64,000 bases of DNA, taken from the NCBI GenBank assembly GCA_018894105.1, contig CM032118.1, positions 31,476,690 through 31,540,689 of the forward strand. Direction: 5' to 3'. A program made the position numbers and the translations under genes. Below are positions 46,299 through 55,965 of the stretch, piece by piece (position 1 is the first letter of the stretch; every line of letters begins with the position of its first letter). The notes below the pieces were generated by a model. That model searched no databases and was not told the origin of the DNA. It saw nothing but the letters and a program-made list of their open reading frames with translations. Origin of the DNA: Jacaranda mimosifolia (lineage: Eukaryota; Streptophyta; Magnoliopsida; Lamiales; Bignoniaceae).

Positions 46299-48950
46299 GC
46301 ATGTTTATATGTGAACATATAAAAATATTTTGAATATGGTTTTAATAAAGAGCAATTTTATCATTTATTATTTATTTTTTATTGATTTTTATCCATAGAA
46401 TTTAACTGTTATAAAAAAAAATTCTCTAAATAATATTAAAATATAAATATGAATTCCTGTTAGCAAATACATTAATACATTAATGTATTAATGTTAGCCA
46501 ATACATTAGTATATTAACACAAAGTATTATAATAATATACCTAGAATTTTTAATTGATTTTGAAGAATTTCAATTGAGAATAAATTCTGGCACTTTTCCT
46601 AAAATAACTTGCTAACATAAATTTTATGTATATTAATGTATATCATATATATATATATTTGACATTTCTATTAAAAATTCAATCAATTTATCATTGATTT
46701 AAAAATAAAATACATCGAAAGATATTGAAATATAATATATATTGAAATTAAAAGATAATATATAGAAGTATAATAAATAAAATATGCCAATAATATATTT
46801 TATGTGTTTAATAATGAAAAAGCATTTAAAGAAAACCCAATTCAATAGGCCCAAAATATATATGGAGCCATTTAGTGGGATGGAGTTCAAAATAAATAAA
46901 ATTTTATTATTGGTAGCAATTATTTTACTATAATGCACCCACAACATATAAGCAAAATCCACCATCAATTGCTTGTATAGGTAGCATGTTAAATGTACTT
47001 TATTATGTTGTCAACTAATTATCAAAAAGAAAGATTATGACTTCACATTTTAAATCCAACGGTTCAAATTAAATACATTTATACATCTCTCACATGAGGT
47101 ATGTACAATCATGATTGCACTATAAACTACTCCTAGTTAGATATTGTAAAACATTTAAAAGTCGTTCAGGTGAGTTTATAATCTTCTCAAAACATTTTAT
47201 AAGAAGTTTGGTAGCTTAAAAGATGTCAAAAAGTGTTTCATAATCTTTTTCAAGAAAAGTGCTTATAAAGATCCTAAAATAAGATGGTAGAAACTCATAA
47301 GCTCTTTTTTAAAAACTACGGAAGTTTTAACTTATTGTTAAGATTTTAACAAGCTTCTTGAATTTTAATTATATTAATTATTTAAGATCTATTAGTTTTA
47401 GATATGTATATATAACAATGTTAATCAATAAAAATATTTTCTATTATTAATATATTGGGGTTTAAAATTTATAGAGTTGTGAGATTTTAGGATTTAGAAT
47501 TTTAGTTTTATATTTATATAAATTTTATTAGTTTTTTAAATTAATAATAGTACAAATCTATAAGATAAAGTTATGAAATGATATATTCATCTTATATTAT
47601 ATGTATAGAGCATAGTTAGATATTGTAAAATATTTAAAAGTTGTTTGGGTGAGTTTATAATCTTTTCAAAACATTTTATAAGATGTTCGGTAGCTTATAA
47701 GATGTCAAAAAGTGTTTCATAATCTTTTTAAAGAAAAGAGCTTATAAAGATTCTAAAATAAGATGTTAGAAACTTATAAACTCTTTTTAAAAAAGGAAGA
47801 AGTTTTTAACTTATTTTTAAGATCTTAACATGCTCGTTGAATTTATATTAATTATAAAATTATCATTATTAATACCTTATGAGCTCCAAGATCTTATTAT
47901 CCAAACACTTTGGCTCTGTTCACTTGCATTTTGGGTATTTTCTAGAAAAAAATTTAGGAAAATGGATTTTTGGGAGAAAAATTGGAGAAAGTGTCAATTG
48001 TTTGTTTTTATTTAGGAAAATAGGGAAAATTATTTGAAAATGAGTTGTTAGTTTTGTTAATGTTTTGGTGGAGGGACAAATTTTACTGTAGATGTCAAAT
48101 CAATTATTTTTTTGTTGGGTATGTAGGAATAAATTGATTTTTTATGTAATATATGTATGTATATTTATAGTTTGATTATGTGTATGTATATGTATATATA
48201 TGTAAAGATTGTAATAAAATGATGTGTAATTAACTTAATTCATAATTTATTGATATTTTATATTTTTTTATAATTATAAATAACAAATGATGTATTACTT
48301 TAAAGAAAGCATTCATTAATTAAAATTAAATATATATGAAATCATAATTATATGTTAATATTATTAATGTCGAGTTACATTAAAAAAATTATTAAACTAT
48401 AACATAATTCCAATTTTAATTAAAATGAACTATTTTAACCATTTATTATTCCAGATTTATGTGTATATCAAACTTAATTAATTATTTAATAAAGATAATT
48501 ATTTCGTAGATGAATATTTAGTAATAAAAAAAACAATTTATTAAATTAATTTATTATCAAATTTAATGTTATATGTAATAGATTATTAAATTAAATAGAT
48601 GATTAATTAATGTATCATATTAAATAAATTAGTAAATTAAATATATTATTAGAATATTTAATTATATATGTAATTATTTATCTGTATAAAATATAATTTA
48701 TATAAATATAATAATTCATTTAGTTAATTAGAAAAATTAATTTTTTTAATATAATAAGTTTTGTAATTAACTTAAAGTATTATATAATTAATATGTTATT
48801 TGTTAGAAAAAATATTTACTGATAAACAAAATAATTATTTAAAACTATTTTATTAAATTAAATAGATGATTTTGTCAATATAAGAGGATATTAAATTTTT
48901 TTCAAATTTTATTTAAGAATTTGTAAAGGATTTATTACTGCTCTATACAT
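45175..48950. repeat. AT-rich CACTA interior with dispersed duplicated blocks
   Basis: No gene was recognised. A block of about 240 bp containing AACATTTTATAAGA and AAAAAGTGTTTCATAATCTTT lies at 47134-47376 and again at 47610-47850; its tail resembles bases 1-180 of the window. Another block (GGGTTTAAAATTTATAGAG...) is at 45604-45720 and 47458-47565. A C-run and a CA/TA microsatellite lie at 46130-46143 and 46265-46299. These look like MITE-type insertions or segmental duplications within the element. Confidence 0.5.
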
Positions 48951-49353
48951 GGTCCCAGTTAAAGAAATTGGAGAATTTAATGACTGCTTTTGTGACCTAA
49001 CAAAAATTGGTCAATAATTCAGTGCCACTTTTGTGACCCTAGAAATATTAGCGACAACTTTTGTGATCCAAGAAAAATCGATTACTAATTTAGTAACCGC
49101 TTTTGTGACTCAAGAAAAATCAGTTAGTAATATAGTAACAACTTTGTGATCTAAGAAAAATCAGTCACTAATTTAATGAGCAAGTAGTGACTGCCATGTT
49201 TGGGGTTACTAATTCTGTCACAAATCGGTCAGCAATCCATTACTAATTTTGTTTTAAAGTTTCAAATAAAATCGATCACAAATTAGTGACCGCTACCAGC
49301 TGTCATTGTTTGGCGGTTATCAAAGCCTTTTTTTTGTTTGTTTTTGGTAGTGC

Positions 49354-49619
49354 CAACATAAGTCCCATCTGACCTACTGTGTGGCCGAGACAAACATCAA
49401 AACACAATAATCTAAGCACAAGATTACCGTGGAATCTTAAGTCTAAAGATTAATTATGTGCACTATTATAAGTTAGAGAAATTTTCATCATCGATAAATT
49501 GTCTTTATTCATTTGATAACTAGCTCGACAGCCAGCCAAAACACATTCTCCTACCAATTAAACCTATCATATATAAGCATAGTACTTATTGAAAATATTT
49601 TTAAAAACTTTTGGAATGG
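49354..49619. other. Spacer between CACTA element and Athila remnant
   Basis: AT-rich, with no gene or repeat recognised. Confidence 0.35.
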
Positions 49620-51480
49620 GAATGAACAGTATAACACTCAAGGTTTAATGAAAAATGGTGCAGATAGGGCTTAATTCATACATAGAAAAAGCAAAAGAAA
49701 AAAAATATGAAAAGGAGAAAGAAGGAACAAAGAAGGAAAAAGCAACTATATAATGGCATGAGCACCAAAAGAAGAAAAAGGAATTGAGATGGGTTGTTTT
49801 ATAAGTTTGGGGGAAAGCATTGAGTTTAGCTAAAGAGATTAAGTGAACTTTTGACATTTGCTTTAGTAATAATGTGCTGCTTTTATATTATCCTACTCTT
49901 TTTTTTTTTTTAATTGTTGCGCAAGGGCGAGCAGCTTACTATGTTTGAGGATGTTTGATAAATCAGTATTTATATTTATACTAACTATCAATTTTTGGAC
50001 ATAACAAATAACTTTTATGCCCTAAACTTATGTTTGGCATGCAAATTTTGTGAAAATGTTGATTCGCAAGATATAGGAAGGGAAATTTTGGAAACTACGA
50101 AAATAATTTGTATTAGTTTGATTTTGAAGATGATGCTTAGAATGGGCAATAGAGGAATCTCATGGGGATTTTTCAAGAGGACTTTGTTACCTATTATAAA
50201 TAGGTCCTTTAAATGTTCTTGTGAGAGTTTTGATTTTAGAGTTCTATTTATAAGTTTCATGATATTTCAGAATTCAAAAAAGGAGAAATAGGAGATCAGA
50301 TTCATCTCAAAGTGGAGTTTCTTCTTGTCCTATTTACTGTTTCTTTTTATTTCTTTAATAATTACGAATTTTCATTTTATTCATATTTTGTCTAAAAATT
50401 TAATCACAAACCAATTTGTTATTTTAGGAGTTTGTTATTACTCTTTTTTATTGTTGCTCAAGGGCAAGCAACCTGCTATGTTTGAGGACGTTTGATAAAT
50501 CAGTATTTATAATTATACTACGTATCAATTTGGGACATAACAAACAACTTTTATGCCTTAAACTTACATTTCGTATGCTAATTTTGTGAAATGTGGATTC
50601 ACAAGATATAGGAAGAGAATTTAGAAACTACAAAAATAATTGGTGTTAATTTGATTTGGAAGATGGTGCTTAAAATTGAACTTAAGGAGGGGCAATAGAG
50701 GAATTTCATGGGGATTTTCAAGAAGACTTATTTACCTATTTAAATAGGTCTTTTAAGCGCTTTTTGAGGGTTATGATTTTAGAGCTCTGAACATAATTAA
50801 ACTGGAGTTTCATGAGATTTTAGGATTCAAAAAAGGAGAAATAGGAGGTTAGATTCATATCAAAATAGAGTTTCTTCTTCTCATATTTACTCTTTCTTTT
50901 TTATCTCTTATTACTTACAATTTTTAATTCTATTCATATTTTGTCTAAAAATTCAATCATTAAACAATTTGTTATTTGAGGATTACAATGGGTACATTTG
51001 GAAAAACTGATTGTTTTATTTTCTTCCATAATTTGATGACTCAGTGAGTTATTTCTTATATTGTATACTTTTTCTATATGATTGAATGATTAATAGTCAA
51101 ATGCATCCCTAAACCTTAGAAACTTCTTGGAAAAGATCATTCAGAGATTGATTTATAATACAAGGCCTTATGTTTAATTATTCAAATAGATGAATGATTA
51201 ATCTACAAGTAGAATAGGAAAATACCTACTAGCCTTAGGTATCAATTGCATGGAAAATTTTCATTCATAATTTAGTTTATTCTCACGAAAATATTGCAAC
51301 TTGATATAAATTAGGGACTTTGCTATGAGTTGTCGAGAAAACCTCTCAATTTCATTAGATTCAAGATTCATATATAGGGTTTAATAGATTCGTAAGAAGG
51401 AATTATTTACGGTAATCAATGAAGTCGGATTGATGATATTAAAATCCTATGGTTCAAAATCTTGATCAAAATACAGTCAA
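49620..51480 (+). repeat. Athila-type 3' end and LTR remnant with a 537-bp tandem duplication
   Basis: The same grammar as the Athila at 27826, in the opposite orientation: an A/G-rich stretch, TAAGTTTGGGGGAAAG at 49805, then TTGTTGCGCAAGGGCGAGCAG, a purine tract and an LTR start TGTTTGATAAATC (49952). About 537 bp later the block repeats (TTGTTGCTCAAGGGCAAGCAA at about 50452, LTR start at 50489 with TG changed to CG). The second LTR copy continues to about 51480. The AAAGTGGAGTTTCTTC and CAATTTGTTATT words match the minus-strand Athila LTR. No coding region remains. Confidence 0.65.
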
Positions 51481-51662
51481 ATAAATTTTTTTTTTATTTA
51501 TTAGGTTAATTATCAACTCAATCTATTTAATTATTGTTTGAATAAAATGAGCATGTAATAAATTAATTAGTACTTATTTTTTCATGTGAACAATCAGCTG
51601 CATGCATCATTTATTTACCAATTTGTTACATTCATTATTATCTTGGTAAATCGACTTTTATA

Positions 51663-53505
51663 CTATTCGACGTGCAAAGGCCTTTTAATAACTGGAACAA
51701 CACGCAAATCTTCTTTCCTTCTAGCTGTCACGCCAAATCCTTCTGTCATATCTATGTGGTCATGTTTGATTCCAGCAGGCAAATTCCAATCAAAATGGTA
51801 GAGAAACATTGCAAGTGGGAGCTCAATATTGGCAAGACCAAAGGACATGCCGGGCCATATCCTCCTTCCAGCACCAAAAGGGATGTATTCAAAATGATTA
51901 CCTCTGTAATCGACCAAACTATCAAAAAATCTTTCTGGTTGAAAGCATTCAGCCTTCTCCCAGTTTTTGGGATCTCGGCTAATAGCCCATGCATTCACAA
52001 TGATTTTTGTGTTGAGTGGTATCTCAAATCCATTAATATCACATGTTTGGCTGCATTTTCTTGGAAATAATAGAGGTAATGGTGGGTGCATTCTTAGAGT
52101 CTCTTTGATAACTGACTTCGAATACTTGAGTTCATGAATGTATAATTCATCAGTATATCCCTTCTCATCAAAAACCTCTCTCACCTCATCTTGTGCTTTT
52201 TCTAGGACTCTTGGAATTTTCAGCATTTCCGCCATTGCCCAATCCATAGTAGTTGCTGATGTATCAGTTCCAGCAGCCAATATGTCCTATTGTTAGGACA
52301 TATGAAGTCAAATCAAATGATTTCTAAACCTTGTTAATTTAAAGCATGACGTGTTGTATTTTCTGCCCAATAAAAATGGCAAATAAATTCAACTGAATTT
52401 TCCACAAAAATAAAAAGTTGAAAGACAAGCGTGGTTGTTGAATCAATAGAAGCATATAGTATAGTAAGCTACAGATGTAGCAAACATTAATCAAAACATT
52501 GAATTCTATCTGAGTTGTATCCCATATGAAATGATTAGAAAGAAAATCAATTTCATGGGCTTGAGACGCAAATAGAAGACCAAAAAAAAAGCAGAAAACT
52601 AACCACGAGTACTGATTTAATGTTGTCCGTGGTCAAAGGAAGTTCAAGGCTGTTATCTTGAAATTTCAGAAGAACATCTACTAGATCTTCGTACTTTTCT
52701 TGACTCTGATCAGTCTTAACATCATTAGCCACTTTGTGCTCATGGATGATGTCCTCAGGTATTCTATCTACTTCATTGTGTAACCTCTTTAGTTTTCGCC
52801 TCAATCCACTGATCATTTGAAGCAATTTAATTGAAGGATAGACATCAGCAATATCAAATCCTGATGCTAATTCAACAACATCTTTGAGTATCACTATTAG
52901 TAATGTCTCTTGTTCCTCATTTCCCCTTCCAAGTGTTGCCCTTGAAGTGACAGCATATGTTGAAGAGTAAAGTTTCTCTGTCAAATTAATGGGTGATCCC
53001 TCCGGACAAGCTATCCACCTGATAAGATCAAAGAACCCTTGTTCCCTAATTGATCGGAAAGATAGAACACGCTTCATGCTTAAAAGCTCTAATCGGCAAA
53101 TTTTCCTCAATTGTCTCCAATAATCACCATATGGACCAAATATAATACTGGTGCAACCATAACTGATGATCTCAGCAGCTAAAATTGGAGGCCTTGAGGC
53201 AAATTTTATATCATGAGTTTTCATCACTTCTTTTGTAGCATCAGGTGAGGAAATAACAACCACTGAAAGCTCACCTAGTTGTAAGAGCATCACTGGCCCA
53301 TATTTCATTGCTAAGTCATATAGTCATGATGGGGCACAAAACCAATGAGTTTGTGCATATTTCCAATGAAAGGCAACTTCCATGGGCCCGGAGGGAGATT
53401 TGAAGTTGATGTTTTGGTTTTGAATCTGCCTCTGAGTTTTAAGAATAAGAGCGAAGTTAAGAAGAAAGAAGTAAGTATCAGTAGGGATGGCAACTGGATC
53501 TCCAT
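51663..53505 (-). pseudogene. CYP71D-like cytochrome P450, near-intact, frameshifted
   Basis: Two exons: 53505-52604 and 52286-51663, joined across a 317-bp intron with a phase-0 GT/AG position typical of the CYP71 clan. Exon 1 encodes a hydrophobic ER anchor ([17 protein letters not shown]), the [13 protein letters not shown] hinge and a W-R-x-x-R block (YWRQLRKIC). Exon 2 encodes the I-helix AAGTDTSATT, the K-helix ETLR, PERF and the haem loop PFGAGRRIWPG. There are two lesions. Exon 1 is 902 bp, one short of 301 codons, and the frame slips near 53309-53320. The haem-ligand Cys codon reads TGG (Trp) at 51855-51857. The length without the slip would be about 508 residues, normal for the family. 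As it stands no active enzyme is expected. Substrate is unknown; relatives oxidise terpenoids and other specialised metabolites. Confidence 0.85.
52287..52603 (-). other. Intron of the CYP71D-like gene
   Basis: 317 bp, donor GTTAGT directly after codon GTG at 52604-52606, acceptor TAG before GAC at 52286. It falls at the conserved CYP71-clan position just before the I-helix (NIKSVLV / DILAAGTD). Confidence 0.8.
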
Positions 53506-53568
53506 GAAGCTAATTAAGAGATATAGTTTTGTTTACTACATATATCTAGTATTGCGCAAATGGGGTGT

Positions 53569-53576
53569 GTTATATA
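53569..53576 (-). promoter_or_regulatory. TATA box of the CYP71D-like gene
   Basis: TATATAAC on the minus strand, about 65 bp upstream of the ATG at 53505, giving a 5' leader of roughly 30-40 nt. The sequence is conserved in the duplicate upstream region at about 37180. Confidence 0.6.
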
Positions 53577-53740
53577 CTATGATGGTAGTTCATGTAACAT
53601 ATTTTTCTTTTCGGATTAGGATGCTTTATGCAAGTTTGTATTAGAGATGGTCCACTAGATGCAATAAGGTGACATTTGTGCAATTAAAGGCTCAAAAGTT
53701 TTTAATTTACCAATACCTAAATCTAGTGTTATTTAAAATA

Positions 53741-54251
53741 AAAATAAAAATTATACTCTTATTGAATTTGCACCCTATTCCTATTCAATGGCTCATGCTT
53801 TGAATATTTTATGTTTTTTGAAATTCTATTTAGAACTCTTGCAAATATTTATTATTCTATTACTACATTAAGTCAGGCGTTCATGTGAGTGTGGGAGTAA
53901 ATTTTTGGCTCAATTCAGAGTTATGTTGATTATTTAGATAGAGACAACAATGGGAGGAGATTCAAATAAATCGATATTTTTGGGATATGAAAACACAGCT
54001 TAGTACAAGATCATTGGGACTCCTCTAGTGAAACCCTCCAACATTGAAGTTACCGAGTAAATGAAGTTAGAAAAAGAAGAATAAAGTAGAGAATGTTTAG
54101 AGAGGATTTCATATGGGATACCTTATATATGGCGGATGTAGTACTATATCTATGGTAATGTAGTGGAGTGTGATTTGATAAGCATAAGAGGATAGTATTG
54201 CACAACTTAAAATATCCATGCCTTCCAAGACCAACAATGTAAATTTTCAGA
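53741..54251. other. AT-rich intergenic sequence
   Basis: It lies beyond the region shared with the P450 pseudogene promoter. No gene or repeat was recognised. Confidence 0.35.
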
Positions 54252-54718
54252 CACTACCAAAAAACTTAGGTATCCTCTATGAAAAATTATAATTATTACG
54301 AAATTATTTTTGTAACTATAGTTATAAACTACAGCTACAAATTTTCCATAGCAAAAATGTAAAATTTTAAAATGATAAGCAAAAGACATTATTCACGTAA
54401 TTTTGTTTATTACAAGCATAATAAATTAGCTATGCATTATCAATAGAAAAATTAGTATTATATATATAAATATATAAGATAATTGTCAACTACAAATTAG
54501 TCATAGCAAATGTTAGATATGAGAGCATCTGCTTTAGATTCGATTATGGCCAATTTAGTAACAAAGGCTCCGAATTTTTAACATCAACTACGGATTGATG
54601 GTAGCTGATGTTTTAATTTTTTGCATTGAGAGTTAAGTTTCTAGTAAGGATCACATAACCCAACCTAATTGAGAAAAATATGCATCCTACTTTTATGTGG
54701 TTAAAATCGTAATTTCAC
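54252..54718. mobile_element. CACTA-type terminal fragment
   Basis: Starts CACTACCAAAAAACTTAGG, followed by short subterminal words (CTACAAATT, ACTACAGCTAC, ATAGCAAA) repeated in both orientations. It stops at the Tat LTR (54719), which probably inserted into it; the other part would then lie beyond the window. It is a different family from the element at 41634, because the subterminal words differ. Confidence 0.5.
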
Positions 54719-55536
54719 TGATGAGGGTGAATATCGTATATTAATACTTTGGGCTAAAATTAAATGAAATCGACCTAATAAGAGTCGAGGGATGAGCCTC
54801 TAGCAAATCGGGGTCGAGTCCTGCAATCAACAACAAACGTCCGGCTAGCCGATGTGCCCTTGGCTAAGGCACTCCAATGCTCAAGTTAGTAAGAATCGAC
54901 TAAAGCTAAGAGCAGTGGAGTGAGGGCACTAGATAAGAAATTGCATACCTTGCTGAAGGGTTATGATGGGGGTATTTATAGCTTTCTCATGGTGGATGAT
55001 TTGTCCTTGATGCCTATTGCATAAGAAGGGCCATTGTCCTTGCTTAAGGACTTTTCCATCTTATCCAGCTTGTGTACTGTTTCATGTGGCGCTGCCTCTT
55101 GCTACTTAGGATAAAGCGGTACACTGGAAGCACTTTCTAGCTTGACACGGCTGCAAAAGGAACACTGTTGGTGGCATGCACCATTAATGCGGTAGCAGGG
55201 TGCCTGGCAAGGCATTTGATACGGTTGAAATGTTTTCGCTTTCCCTCGACCCCTCTGGTCTAGATGAGTCCACTAGCAGAAATGCTAGTTAGGATCTTGG
55301 TCATCAAACTCATTCTAGTCGAAGCTACATCATTATGGTCCAAGGATTGGGGCCATCTAAATGAGGCTATCAATCATAATTAGGTCGATAAGGGACTCTA
55401 ATATTTGCTTCAATGAATAGGGATCCTGAGGTCAAATGGTTGTTGAATTACCTGCTTGGTCTGAAATGAGTTGGGCTTAGGGATTCTATCCTAGTTGAGT
55501 CTTATTATGCTGGGCTCGCTGGGCTGTCCCATATCA
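54719..55536 (-). repeat. Tat 3' LTR
   Basis: 818 bp, minus-strand edges TGATATGGGACAGCCC and CACCCTCATCA. It is defined by the adjoining polypurine tract and by alignment with the two solo LTRs that have target duplications. A TATA box (TATTTATA on the plus strand) lies at 54973-54980, at the same place as in the solo copies. Confidence 0.85.
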
Positions 55537-55556
55537 TGAGTCCCCCCCCACTCCTG
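55537..55556 (-). other. Tat polypurine tract
   Basis: The minus strand reads GGAGTGGGGGGGGACTCA directly before the LTR start TGATATGGG. This purine run is the expected plus-strand primer and fixes the LTR boundary. Confidence 0.85.
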
Positions 55557-55795
55557 AGTCTTGATAGAGTGTGTCGACAAGAAAGAATGAGGAATAGCTA
55601 ACTTGGTGACTAGCAGTTGGAAAGAATCGACTGGAGTTCAACAAAACGACCGGGGTTTCCTGGAGTTGACGAGGGCTTTGCAAGGTCAACTAGGGTCTTG
55701 ACGTATTTAATACTTCTGTTACGTTGGGTTATGCAAAGTGTCAAGCAGCGGTATGGTAATAATTGCTGCTGTTTGGGGTTCCACACATTGGGGCC

Positions 55796-55803
55796 TATAA
55801 ATA
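55796..55803 (+). promoter_or_regulatory. TATA box upstream of the Tat antisense ORF
   Basis: TATAAATA on the plus strand, about 160 bp before the likely ATG of the antisense ORF (55966) and in a promoter-like setting (GGGGCCTATAAATAAGCAC). It is on the strand opposite to the LTR's own TATA box. Confidence 0.6.
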
Positions 55804-55965
55804 AGCACAGTAAGAATCTTCATTTTTACATTTATAACTTTGCGTGAGCTCGAGCACAACGATTTACTGCCTTCTGCATTCTACTTCTGGATAGCCAAAC
55901 CACATAAGTATTTTAATACCTTTTAGTGTGCTTTGCTCTTTGATCTTAAACGCAATAAAATAGCA

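Larger units (their letters stand above)
41634..49353 (-). mobile_element. Non-autonomous CACTA element with both termini
   Basis: The left end is CACTACAAAAAAATGGCTTT. The right end, read on the minus strand from 49353, is CACTACCAAAAACAAAC, followed later by GGCTTTG. The 3-bp flanks are TCA and CCA, one mismatch from the expected 3-bp duplication. Subterminal regions (41640-42180 and 48960-49320) are crowded with GTGACCG/CGGTCAC and GTCACTAAT words in both orientations. Inside are a PF03004-type remnant (42400-43520), a GC-rich island (44860-45110) and long AT-rich sequence. TNP2 is missing, so mobility would need another element. Confidence 0.8.

Noticed and set aside
50015..50291. Open frames of 81-98 codons on both strands in the Athila remnant
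   Set aside because: They lie within LTR sequence, and the tandem copy 537 bp away does not keep them open.
51672..52070. 132-codon plus-strand open frame over P450 exon 2
   Set aside because: Antisense shadow of a well-conserved P450 exon; no independent support.
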